Positions 41,582 to 49,533 of a DNA stretch of 64,000 nt are shown one piece after another. The position numbers were made by a program, and so were the translations under genes. Origin of the DNA: Dysgonomonas sp. PF1-14 (GTDB lineage: Bacteria; Bacteroidota; Bacteroidia; Bacteroidales; Dysgonomonadaceae); assembly GCF_029892965.1 (NCBI RefSeq), contig NZ_JARXWN010000002.1:1-64000 (forward strand), in the 5' to 3' direction. The notes under the pieces are model-generated. The model worked only from the letters and a program-made list of their open reading frames with translations, was not told the DNA's origin and did no database searches. Within the stretch, counting starts at the first letter, position 1. Every line of letters begins with the position of its first letter.

Positions 41582-43990
41582 TTAGAACGGATACCCCACA
41601 GCAATGTGCCATGCCGTATTCTTCTTTATCTTGTATGGCTCAGTGATAGGCCATCTTTTCGTATTCGGATCTTTGGACGGATCGTATGCCTTCCAACCGC
41701 AATCGAGACGGATCAACACATATTTGAAGTCGAGACGAAGCCCTAAGCCCCAAGCCAGAGCTATCTCTTTGTAGAACTCGTTGAACTTGAAGCTACCGCC
41801 TTCTTGTCCTTCATATTCTTTCATAGTCCATATATTGCCGGCATCGACAAAAGCACCCATTTCAATCACCCAAAACAGCTTACTGCGGAATTCGATACTG
41901 GCATCGAGCCTTATATCTCCTGAATGGTAATAGAAGTTATCCTTATCATTCCCCTCTCCGCTACCTCTGAAGTAGTATGATCCGGGTCCCAGCTCACGAA
42001 TAGCCCAGCCTCTGACACTATTCGCACCACCCGAGAAGAAACGCTTCTGGATAGGTATCTGCTGGTTGTTTCCATACGGATAGGCAATACCTGCTCCGGC
42101 ATGCCATGCTATAGAGTTCTTATCATCTACCTGATAAGTCTTGCTATAATCGACCGTTCCGCGTACATACTGGGCATAGTTAGTACCAAACACCTGCTTG
42201 GAACCTTCCTCATCAGGCTTGGTATTTGCAATAGCTGCCCCCAGGGCCAAAACGTTTCCGGCAGTTTCGACTGATGCTCTTAACGAATATATCGGTCTGT
42301 TGCGTCTGGTAGGACTGGCCAGGTTTGTCCGCGAGAATGTATAGCCCATACTCATAATAAAGTGGTCGGTAAAGCTATATCGGCGGGCAGGTATCGAGAG
42401 GTTATTGTAAAAATTCTGATTGAGACTGTTAGGAGGCAAATGTACATAACTGATGTCGATCAGATCGAAGATATGCCTGTTCAGAGACAGATTCCTGTCT
42501 TGCCATATATACTTCACTCCGGCAGATAAAACCGTTCGGGTAAAGAACTCAGGTCTCCGTTGGTAGGTATAACTTGTACTGAACTGGGTAGAAGCATGTA
42601 TGCGTCTTCTGAAATCCTTTGCCAGAAATGGGAACATAAAACGAGGGAATGTAAGTGAGGTTTCCCCTCCTATCTCAAAGTAGTTCTTGGAAAAGCTTGT
42701 AAAGCTTGGAGTAATTGCCTCATAAGCCGCTCTCAGCTTCACATTAAACAACTCTGCCCCTCTGAATGTATTACGATGCAGATAACCTAGTTCGCCTCCT
42801 ACTCCGAAATAGCCACCCGAGTTAGTACCTTCTACTCCGGCAGATACACCTTGTTTCTTATCGGGAACGCATGTTATCGTACAGCGCAGCTTTGTAGAAT
42901 CATTCTCCCAGAACTCTGTATAGCTGATATTCACATTCTTCAATATCTGCAACTGCGACAAAGCGCTATAGGTTACAGAGGTCATGTTCTCATTATAATA
43001 TGTTCCGGGTATTATATAACAGTTGTTGAGGAGGATATGGGGCTTTATATATTCCCCACGCGGTCCGTATATAATCTTATAGCCGTCTTTTGTATATACC
43101 GATGATTCCTTGTAGTTACTTATATCTCCATCTTCCAATGGGTTGTAATCTACATACAATTCAACCTCATCTACTAAATAACGGCGGTGAGGTGTTTCTA
43201 TCGTTTGACCTCCTTGTCCCCGCTGTGTAAAAGGCAATATGACCAGATCTAGATCAACCTGATTCTTACCTAATGTAGAATCTCCCTCAAACTCTATATA
43301 TTCGGTATTGAAAGCATAGTACCCTGTACGTCTGAAGATGGATGATATTCTTTTCCGCTCTTCCTCCAGCATATCCAGATCGAGTGTGGATCCGGTTTTC
43401 ACTAACGTATTCCACCCTAACAAAGTATCTATATTGAGGGGTATTCTCCTGAGGTTTTTATTGGAAGAACGCGATAGCCTCATAAAAAGCTCGGGGTTAG
43501 ATATAATACTGTCATTTACATCTATTGTATAGTTTCTTATCCGGTATGGTTCTCCTGCTTTTATATTGTAAGTAACTTTAGCTTTCTTATTTTCGAGCTG
43601 CACTTCCGGTGTGACTTTCGCGTTCTGGTAGCCCTTATTCTTCATCATGCGTTCAAGGGTGGTTATCGATTGTTGCAACATGGTGCTATCGTACAGTATA
43701 GGAGCGTCTCCTGCATTACGCAAAGTACGGTTTATCCATTTAGTGGTGTCTTCACCTGATAAGTTGTAAATAAAGAGAGGTAGCTTAAAAAGAGTAAATG
43801 TCTTAAAATTAGGCTTCTGTTTAATGTAAGTTTCCATTTCGTAAGAAGGGATAACATTCTTGTCGCTCTTTACTGTCGCACTTGAAAGCAAGTATTCGCC
43901 ATCGGGTACAAATTTAGTTGTACTACAGGATGAGATCAGCAATATCAAGCAGGATACAAAACAAAAAGACGCAAATAATCTAAACTTCAT
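41582..43990 (-). CDS. tamL: TamL-type Omp85 outer-membrane lipoprotein (BamA/TamA family)
   Basis: The signal LFASFCFVSCLILLISSC ends in a lipobox (SSCSTTKFVPDGEYLL), the mark of the Bacteroidota TamL lipoprotein. POTRA-like repeats follow (for example NKKAKVTYNIKAGEPYRIRN and a segment EEERKRISSIFRRTGYYAFN). The C-terminal half is a 16-strand-type barrel with the Omp85 motif VRGWAIRELGPGSYYFRGSG (substrate VRGY/F loop) and the terminal HIAVGYPF. It probably inserts or secretes outer-membrane proteins with TamB; no tamB is adjacent. It converges with argF' 47 bases away. Confidence 0.9.
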   Translation of the reverse strand: MKFRLFASFCFVSCLILLISSCSTTKFVPDGEYLLSSATVKSDKNVIPSYEMETYIKQKPNFKTFTLFKLPLFIYNLSGEDTTKWINRTLRNAGDAPILYDSTMLQQSITTLERMMKNKGYQNAKVTPEVQLENKKAKVTYNIKAGEPYRIRNYTIDVNDSIISNPELFMRLSRSSNKNLRRIPLNIDTLLGWNTLVKTGSTLDLDMLEEERKRISSIFRRTGYYAFNTEYIEFEGDSTLGKNQVDLDLVILPFTQRGQGGQTIETPHRRYLVDEVELYVDYNPLEDGDISNYKESSVYTKDGYKIIYGPRGEYIKPHILLNNCYIIPGTYYNENMTSVTYSALSQLQILKNVNISYTEFWENDSTKLRCTITCVPDKKQGVSAGVEGTNSGGYFGVGGELGYLHRNTFRGAELFNVKLRAAYEAITPSFTSFSKNYFEIGGETSLTFPRFMFPFLAKDFRRRIHASTQFSTSYTYQRRPEFFTRTVLSAGVKYIWQDRNLSLNRHIFDLIDISYVHLPPNSLNQNFYNNLSIPARRYSFTDHFIMSMGYTFSRTNLASPTRRNRPIYSLRASVETAGNVLALGAAIANTKPDEEGSKQVFGTNYAQYVRGTVDYSKTYQVDDKNSIAWHAGAGIAYPYGNNQQIPIQKRFFSGGANSVRGWAIRELGPGSYYFRGSGEGNDKDNFYYHSGDIRLDASIEFRSKLFWVIEMGAFVDAGNIWTMKEYEGQEGGSFKFNEFYKEIALAWGLGLRLDFKYVLIRLDCGWKAYDPSKDPNTKRWPITEPYKIKKNTAWHIAVGYPF

Positions 43991-44145
43991 TGAACCAACC
44001 TAAACGTATATTAACTATAAACTAATATGTGCAAAATATGCAACAACAATTAACAGATACTCCATTTTCATATCCTCTTTTACAATAATAAACCCTTCGG
44101 ATATGAAATGAACGACAAATTTAGGGTTTTAATTGTTTCTTTTTG

Positions 44146-44153
44146 TAGTTTTG
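44146..44153 (+). promoter_or_regulatory. -7 promoter element for the VOC-methyltransferase pair
   Basis: TAGTTTTG fits TAnnTTTG, 30 bases before the VOC ATG. Confidence 0.5.
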
Positions 44154-44182
44154 TTACAAAAAGAATCTTAAACCACTAGAAA

Positions 44183-44575
44183 ATGAGACTTCATCATACA
44201 GCCCTATGGGTAACCGATCTGGAAAAGGTTAAGGAGTATTATATAAAACACTTCGGTGCAACATCGAACGAAATATATGTAAACCCCATTACCGGATTCT
44301 CCAGTTACTTCCTTACTTTCTCTTCGGGAAGCCAGTTAGAGATCATGCACAGACACGATATAGCTGACAATCTGAATGATAATATCACCCAATATAAAGG
44401 CTACATACACCTCGCCTTTTTGGCAGATACCCCCGAAGAGGTAGACGCCAAACTGAAAGAGCTGCAAGATGCCGGATACCCTATCCTCAGAGGCCCACGT
44501 ACAACAGGCGACGGCTATTACGAGTTTGAAACGCTTGATCCCGAGGGCAACAGGCTCGAAGTTATATCTAAATAG
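44183..44575 (+). CDS. VOC-family protein (glyoxalase/bleomycin-resistance fold)
   Basis: A 130-residue single-domain vicinal-oxygen-chelate protein. The N-terminal MRLHHTALWVTDLEKVKEYY supplies the first metal-ligand His, YIHLAFLADTPEEVDAKLKE the second His region, and YYEFETLDPEGNRLEVIS the terminal Glu. This pattern is like lactoylglutathione lyase-related or unnamed VOC proteins; the reaction cannot be told from sequence. The SpoU methyltransferase gene follows after 6 bases, so they are co-transcribed. Confidence 0.88.
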   Translation: MRLHHTALWVTDLEKVKEYYIKHFGATSNEIYVNPITGFSSYFLTFSSGSQLEIMHRHDIADNLNDNITQYKGYIHLAFLADTPEEVDAKLKELQDAGYPILRGPRTTGDGYYEFETLDPEGNRLEVISK

Positions 44576-44581
44576 AACCGG

Positions 44582-45334
44582 ATGAGCCTGAGCAAAAACA
44601 AACTGAAATATATACGGTCGCTAAAGGACAAAAAGTTCCGTACCGAGTATGGCACTTTCGTAGCCGAAGGCAATAAGATGGTAACCGATCTGCTACCATA
44701 CCTCAAGTGCCAGTTACTCATTGCCACTGCTGACTTCTTGTCCGAAACGGATATATCCGATATAGACGAAGTTATAGAGGTAAGCCCGAGCCATCTGGGA
44801 CAGGCCAGTTTCCTTCAGAATCCTCAGCAGGTATTAGCCGTATTCTATCAGTCCAAGCCCGAAAACAGTGTCGATATAGATAACTTGTTATCGCTCGCTC
44901 TGGATGGCATACAAGATCCCGGTAATCTGGGTACTATCGTCCGTCTTGCCGACTGGTACGGCATCCGCCATATCTTCTGCTCGCACGACACTGCCGATAT
45001 ATACAATCCCAAGGTGGTACAGGCCACAATGGGAGCTTTGGCTCGTATTAGTGTTCATTATGTCGATCTGCCGGACTTCCTCTCTGGGAAGAAACATCTC
45101 CCGATATACGGCACATTGCTTGATGGCAAAAATATGTACGAACAAGAGATAACCCCCAACGGAATAATTGTAATGGGCAATGAGGGTAACGGTATACGCC
45201 CACAAGTGGAACGCCTGATAACCAGAAAGCTCTATATACCCAATTATCCTGTCGGGAATCCGACTTCCGAATCGCTGAACGTAGCCATAGCAACAGCCAT
45301 AGTATGTGCCGAATTCAGAAGGAGAAGCCTGTAA
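44582..45334 (+). CDS. SpoU/TrmH-family RNA 2'-O-methyltransferase
   Basis: Methylates the 2'-OH of a ribose in rRNA or tRNA using S-adenosylmethionine. An N-terminal substrate-binding domain (about 1-95) is followed by the trefoil-knot domain with motif 1 QDPGNLGTIVRLADWYGI, motif 2 GIIVMGNEGNGI and motif 3 IPNYPVGNPTSESLNVAIAT, which carry the conserved Asn, Glu and Ser/Asn. Length 250 is normal. The RNA target is unknown; some relatives modify 23S rRNA. It converges with the ATP-grasp-like gene 7 bases away. Confidence 0.92.
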   Translation: MSLSKNKLKYIRSLKDKKFRTEYGTFVAEGNKMVTDLLPYLKCQLLIATADFLSETDISDIDEVIEVSPSHLGQASFLQNPQQVLAVFYQSKPENSVDIDNLLSLALDGIQDPGNLGTIVRLADWYGIRHIFCSHDTADIYNPKVVQATMGALARISVHYVDLPDFLSGKKHLPIYGTLLDGKNMYEQEITPNGIIVMGNEGNGIRPQVERLITRKLYIPNYPVGNPTSESLNVAIATAIVCAEFRRRSL

Positions 45335-45341
45335 TAATTGC

Positions 45342-46526
45342 CTACCTGACCAGTATATACGCCCTGTAGCGGCTCTCCGTATTTACCGGACACAATGCAA
45401 GATAACCGGACATTAACCTCCCATTGGCAAACTGTGCAGGATATTGTTTCTGCATTTGCCTGTGCTTACCGAATATTTCTCCCTCTCGTGCACTGAAATC
45501 GAGATAGAAGCGACCTTCTACTCCTTGCATCAGATAATTCTCGTAAAGACGAAGTGACAAATATCCCATATTGTAGCGCATATTGATTTCGAGACAGGGA
45601 TGAAGCCTATAACTGTCTCCGTCTTTATAGATCATCATATCCACCCCGATGCAGCCATTGTACAATCCTGCATATTTATCTCGTAATATAGCTATAAGAC
45701 CTGCTTTTACATCATTCAGCAGCGATAGGTCTATCTGTTCAGACAGCTGTTTCTCTATACTGTCTTGTGTCCCCAGATAATTAGATTCATAACCTCCTTT
45801 AGCATTGGTATAAAACAGTGAGTATCCTGTAAACTCTAAGCCGCCTTGTCCATCGGAAAGAAATTCCATAGCAAAATCAGTTTGCTTATCCAGTACGGAT
45901 TCTACCGATACACTACCCTGCTTCTTCAATATTCCATGCAATATCTGCCGCTCGGTGCGGGTAAGTCCGGTAACAGGTAACCACAACAACCCTCTGCCCG
46001 ATGAAGAATAAGGGGCTTTTGCCAGTAACTGGCTCTCTGAATTATTTACCGCCACTTCTATTTCATCTAAATCGGTATAAAACTGAGGTATGATATCATG
46101 CTGAATAAGCGGCAACTGTTCCGTCAGGCTTATCAGACAATCGTGGGCTGCCTGTCTGCTATGCAGATAAGTATATTCGTCTCTCCACAAAGGAATTCTC
46201 AGATCAAGTTCTAATTCTTCATTCAATTCGGTAAAATAGTGTACCGCTTGCGGCGATATTCCCCAAAGTCCTATATATTCACTCCTATATTTATATAGAC
46301 TTTCTTTCGATACTGGTAAAGGGATAGTCGGCAAATTTGCTTTCAGAAAAGAAAAAAAAGCATCATTCTCTTGTTGGCTAACAAAAACGACATCGTCTGA
46401 TTTACCATACCAAGCCGGCAGATAAGCCAATTCGTGTTGCATAGCTACCACATTGGCCGGAGCAGTGTAATAAGGCGATGCGTTATGTACGGCGGTCTCA
46501 TGACCGGGATTAAAGTAGAGAATCAT
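45342..46526 (-). CDS. Conserved hypothetical protein, ATP-grasp-like
   Basis: I know this type only as a conserved Bacteroidota hypothetical. Features that recall the ATP-grasp fold are a Gly/Ser-rich nucleotide loop (AKAPYSSSGRGLLWLPV, about 165-181), an acidic/hydrophobic strand (DFAMEFLSDGQGGLEFTGYS), and a C-terminal metal-binding strand YRLHPCLEINMRYNMGYLSL with Glu and Asn in the E-x-N positions. The N-terminus MILYFNPGHETAVHNASPYY is unusual and strongly conserved-looking. No signal is present. If it is a ligase, the substrate is unknown. Monocistronic on the minus strand. Confidence 0.65.
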   Translation of the reverse strand: MILYFNPGHETAVHNASPYYTAPANVVAMQHELAYLPAWYGKSDDVVFVSQQENDAFFSFLKANLPTIPLPVSKESLYKYRSEYIGLWGISPQAVHYFTELNEELELDLRIPLWRDEYTYLHSRQAAHDCLISLTEQLPLIQHDIIPQFYTDLDEIEVAVNNSESQLLAKAPYSSSGRGLLWLPVTGLTRTERQILHGILKKQGSVSVESVLDKQTDFAMEFLSDGQGGLEFTGYSLFYTNAKGGYESNYLGTQDSIEKQLSEQIDLSLLNDVKAGLIAILRDKYAGLYNGCIGVDMMIYKDGDSYRLHPCLEINMRYNMGYLSLRLYENYLMQGVEGRFYLDFSAREGEIFGKHRQMQKQYPAQFANGRLMSGYLALCPVNTESRYRAYILVR

Positions 46527-46615
46527 TCATTTTTCTTTTAACGATGTGAAGGTAATACTTTTATCAATTAACAGTCAACAATGATCAAAAGATTGACATC
46601 TGAAAACCGAATAAT

Positions 46616-46633
46616 TTTTAACTAAAATGTAAC
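46616..46633 (+). repeat. 19-bp TTTTAAC repeat unit, copy 5
   Basis: TTTTAACTAAAATGTAAC, followed by an extension CAACGATC...GAGTGAAGCG shared with copy 6. Confidence 0.8.
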
Positions 46634-46730
46634 AACCAACGATCACAAGAGTGAAGCGTATGTAAAAGTAATGCTTCCGCGTTGTTTCTACTCTTACTTT
46701 TACCCTGTAGTACAGGATGTCTGGTTGTAT

Positions 46731-46855
46731 TAGTTGCCACGCCTTTTAAGGCGTGGGTAGGAGTCGTAAGGAAAAGGACTTTAGTCAAAGTATTCGGCTA
46801 AAGCCTTTCATTTATTATCCTGATTTTATCCTCCAGCTAAAGCAGGAGGTAACTA
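46731..46855 (-). repeat. Multi-hairpin intergenic repeat, copy 4
   Basis: Reverse orientation: TAGTTGCCACGCC...GGAGGTAACTA. The hairpin CCACGCCTTTTAAGGCGTGG is perfect, and the core with GACTTTAGTC and GGCTAAAGCC is nearly identical to copy 3 at 36669. Confidence 0.82.
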
Positions 46856-46858
46856 AAA

Positions 46859-46877
46859 TTTTAACTAAAAAGTAACG
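46859..46877 (+). repeat. 19-bp TTTTAAC repeat unit, copy 6
   Basis: TTTTAACTAAAAAGTAACG, followed by CAACGATC...GAGCGAAGCG as at copy 5. Confidence 0.8.
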
Positions 46878-47069
46878 AATCAACGATCGGCAGAGCGAAG
46901 CGGAGCCAATGTAATGGAATAGCCCTGTTTTCAATTCTTGTTACTTTTCCTCTTGTAGGGGCAGACCGGTGTGTCTGTCCGTTTATCCGTCTTTCGGGCG
47001 AACATATAGGTTCGCCCCTACAGGCTAGCATCTTCTCCCTTTGCGTCTTAGCGCCTTCGCGTGAGACAA
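46878..47069. repeat. GTAGGGGCGAA block, second locus
   Basis: Reads CTCTTGTAGGGGCAGACC, then TTCGCCCCTACAGGCTAGC, then TTTGCGTCTTAGCGCCTTCG. It matches the reverse complement of 36852-37015. Confidence 0.75.
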
Positions 47070-47088
47070 TTTTAACTAAAATGTAACG
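47070..47088 (+). repeat. 19-bp TTTTAAC repeat unit, copy 7
   Basis: TTTTAACTAAAATGTAACG followed by AATGTAACG, the same doubled form as copy 1 at 3161. Confidence 0.8.
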
Positions 47089-47196
47089 AATGTAACGATT
47101 TTCATCCTTTTTTCTTTTTCATTACTTTTCATTACTTATATCTGATTGATAACTCTTTATCTTTACCATATAGATAAAGATTACATAAAAAAATAA

Positions 47197-47225
47197 AAAA
47201 CCGCAATCGAAAAGACTGCGGTTTT
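47197..47225 (-). terminator. Hairpin terminator after the peroxiredoxin gene
   Basis: AAAACCGCA (47197-47205) pairs with TGCGGTTTT (47217-47225); on the minus strand the stem runs into a T-rich tract. 50 bases past the peroxiredoxin stop. Confidence 0.75.
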
Positions 47226-47275
47226 CCATGAACTAAATTAATCCATAATATTTGCACCCAATTATGAGATAAATT

Positions 47276-47911
47276 TCAATGTTTATGTGACAGATAATCA
47301 GAAATGCCTTCTTGAGTTGCTTTCAATGCTTTATCGCCTTTTTTCCAGTTTGCAGGACATACTTCACCATATTCTTCGGTAAACTGTAATGCGTCTATCA
47401 CGCGGATAACTTCGTCTACACTACGTCCCAGAGGCATATCGTTTACTACCTGATGACGGACAACACCGTCTTTATCGATGAGGAAAAGACCTCGATAAGC
47501 CTGTGGTGTACCATTGAATACATCCTCACCCTGATCGTTGTAGTCAAATCCTCCTGCCAATACATCGTATGCAGTAGAAATCATAAGCGACTGATCGGAA
47601 ACCAATGGATATTTTACACCTTTAATACCACCTTCTTTCTGTTCTGTTTGCAGCCATTTCCAGTGCGAGTTAGCCGAATCTGTTGATGCACCTACAACAG
47701 CAACGTTGCGTGCATCAAAATCAGCCATACGCTCTTGGAAAGCAATGATCTCTGTCGGGCAAACAAACGTAAAGTCGGCAGGATAGAAGAAAAATACTAC
47801 ATATTTCTTTCCTTCAAATTGCTTCAAAGAGAAACCTTCTACTATTTCATTTCCGTTGATAACGGCATTGGCTTGGAATGCCGGAGCTTTTTTCCCCACT
47901 AATACTGACAT
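47276..47911 (-). CDS. Typical 2-Cys peroxiredoxin (Prx1/AhpC family)
   Basis: Reduces hydrogen peroxide and organic hydroperoxides in the cytoplasm. The peroxidatic Cys51 is in FYPADFTFVCPTE and the resolving Cys185 in EVCPANW; the conserved Thr and Arg are present. At 211 residues it has the long C-terminal arm of the Prx1 subgroup, longer than the roughly 188-residue AhpC that pairs with AhpF, and no ahpF is adjacent, so thioredoxin is the likely reductant. The promoter has TATCTTTG and, upstream, an inverted repeat that could bind an OxyR-like regulator. Confidence 0.94.
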   Translation of the reverse strand: MSVLVGKKAPAFQANAVINGNEIVEGFSLKQFEGKKYVVFFFYPADFTFVCPTEIIAFQERMADFDARNVAVVGASTDSANSHWKWLQTEQKEGGIKGVKYPLVSDQSLMISTAYDVLAGGFDYNDQGEDVFNGTPQAYRGLFLIDKDGVVRHQVVNDMPLGRSVDEVIRVIDALQFTEEYGEVCPANWKKGDKALKATQEGISDYLSHKH

Positions 47912-47942
47912 AGTTAATCTTTTTTTTAAGTTATTATTTATA

Positions 47943-47950
47943 CAAAGATA
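47943..47950 (-). promoter_or_regulatory. -7 promoter element for the peroxiredoxin gene
   Basis: TATCTTTG on the minus strand, 31 bases before the ATG. Confidence 0.65.
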
Positions 47951-47973
47951 GCACCAGACAGGAGATAAGTCAA

Positions 47974-48000
47974 ATAGATATTAATTATGTTAATATCTAT
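47974..48000. promoter_or_regulatory. Candidate operator upstream of the peroxiredoxin promoter
   Basis: Perfect 11-bp inverted repeat, ATAGATATTAA and its complement, around 5 bases. It begins 23 bases upstream of the -7 element, where an activator would bind. Ends ATAG and CTAT recall OxyR half-sites. Confidence 0.45.
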
Positions 48001-48211
48001 ATTTTTTATAAGTTATGATGATATCATACCCTTATACATAATGATAGAAGATAGTAATATATTTCCCAATGCTGCTGTAAGTCACGAAACAACGTTCGAC
48101 GGTAGCCAATTATCATTCGCCCCTACAATACAAATACAACTATAAATATTACTCCAATAACATTTAACAGTAAAAATTCCACATATACCCTCCTACTTGC
48201 AATGAATGAAC

Positions 48212-48219
48212 TATCTTTG
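48212..48219 (+). promoter_or_regulatory. -7 promoter element for the PatB/MalY aminotransferase gene
   Basis: TATCTTTG, exact TAnnTTTG, 27 bases before the ATG at 48247. It lies inside the longest reading frame, so the frame's first ATG (48202) would be upstream of transcription. Confidence 0.65.
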
Positions 48220-48246
48220 CATCCGTATAACAAAAGCTCTGATAAC

Positions 48247-49434
48247 ATGCCTAAATATAATTTTGACGAAATCGTAAACCGCAAGGGTACAAATGCCCTG
48301 AAAACCGATGCCCTCGAGCCACGTTACGGAAACCCCGATCTGATCCCACTATGGGTAGCCGATATGGATTTCAAATCGCCTCCCGCCATAACAGAAGCAA
48401 TCATAGAACGTGCCAAGCATGGTATTTTCGGATACACCTGTGCATCACAGGCATACTACGACGCTATTATCAACTGGATGAGCCGTCATCACGACTGGAA
48501 AATACAGCAGGAATGGATTACTTTCATTCCGGGTATAGTAAAAGGAATTGCATTCGTTGTAGATTGCTTTTCATCCGTAGATCATAAAGTAATTATACAA
48601 CCTCCGGTTTATCATCCGTTCCGTATAATCCCTAACCTGCATCATCGCACAGTGGTAGACAATCCGCTTATTCTCGAAGCAGGACAATACAGAATGGATA
48701 TAGAAGGTTTGAAAAACCTGATAGACCCTGCATGCCGCATACTTATACTCTGCAATCCGCACAATCCGGGAGGACGGGTATGGACGCGTCAGGAACTCGC
48801 AGATATAGCAGAAATTTGTTACGATAACAACATACTGGTCATATCAGACGAAATACACTCCGATCTTGCTTTTGCACCTCACAAGCATATCCCTTTTGCC
48901 AGTGTATCCGACAAGGCAGCTCAAAACAGCATTACCTTTATGGCACCGAGCAAAACGTTTAATATAGCCGGTATTGTCAGTTCTTTCTCCGTTATTCCAA
49001 ATAAGGAATTAAGGGAAAAATTCCATGCTTACCTGTCGAGCAGCGAACTCGAAGAAGGGCATATATTCGCCTATCTGGCAGCACAGGCGGCGTATGATCA
49101 TGGAGGCGAATGGCTGGCCGAAGCAAAGGATTATATACGGAAAAATATTACTTTTGTAGACGAATATCTGAAAGTGAACATTCCTCAGATAAAAGCAATG
49201 ATACCTGAAGCCTCATTCTTGATCTGGCTCGATTGCAGGGAATTGAATATGTCGCAAAAAGAACTGGTTTCATTTTTTGTAGATGATGCCAAATTGGCAC
49301 TCAACGACGGCACAATGTTCGGACAAGGCGGTGAGGGCTATATGCGGATGAATGTAGGTACACCGTTGGTGAATATACAAAAAGCGTTGGATAATCTTAA
49401 AAAGGCGTTGGAAACAAAACAAATACGTTCCTGA
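48247..49434 (+). CDS. PLP-dependent aminotransferase of the MalY/PatB cystathionine beta-lyase family
   Basis: Fold-type I pyridoxal-phosphate enzyme, probably a C-S lyase on cystathionine or a related sulfur amino acid. Motifs (numbered from the ATG at 48247): PLWVADMDFKSPPAI near residue 35, ILCNPHNPGGRVWT near 167, ISDEIHSDL near 200, the Schiff-base Lys236 in FMAPSKTFNIAGI, and MRMNVGTPLVNIQKALDNL at the end. I use the ATG at 48247 because the promoter lies within the longer frame. Length 395 suits PatB. The exact reaction (cystathionine lyase versus aminotransferase) is not resolved. Confidence 0.9.
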   Translation: MPKYNFDEIVNRKGTNALKTDALEPRYGNPDLIPLWVADMDFKSPPAITEAIIERAKHGIFGYTCASQAYYDAIINWMSRHHDWKIQQEWITFIPGIVKGIAFVVDCFSSVDHKVIIQPPVYHPFRIIPNLHHRTVVDNPLILEAGQYRMDIEGLKNLIDPACRILILCNPHNPGGRVWTRQELADIAEICYDNNILVISDEIHSDLAFAPHKHIPFASVSDKAAQNSITFMAPSKTFNIAGIVSSFSVIPNKELREKFHAYLSSSELEEGHIFAYLAAQAAYDHGGEWLAEAKDYIRKNITFVDEYLKVNIPQIKAMIPEASFLIWLDCRELNMSQKELVSFFVDDAKLALNDGTMFGQGGEGYMRMNVGTPLVNIQKALDNLKKALETKQIRS

Positions 49435-49484
49435 GTTTGTTCTAAGCGAAATTAGGCACGATTATTGTCAATAGAATGAAAAAA

Positions 49485-49500
49485 GAGTCTCAATAGACTC
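49485..49500 (-). terminator. Hairpin with T-run on the minus strand
   Basis: GAGTCT (49485-49490) pairs with AGACTC (49495-49500). On the minus strand the stem is followed by six T residues, the layout of an intrinsic terminator, though no minus-strand gene lies just upstream. Confidence 0.4.
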
Positions 49501-49533
49501 GGGTTATTAATTTAAACAAACAAATACTTTAAA

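Larger units (their letters stand above)
46527..47275. other. Gene-free repeat array between the ATP-grasp-like and peroxiredoxin genes
   Basis: Contains three TTTTAAC units in plus orientation bracketing a block with the multi-hairpin repeat (46634-46858) and a GTAGGGGCGAA block (46878-47069), then AT-rich sequence and the peroxiredoxin terminator. No gene. Confidence 0.85.
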
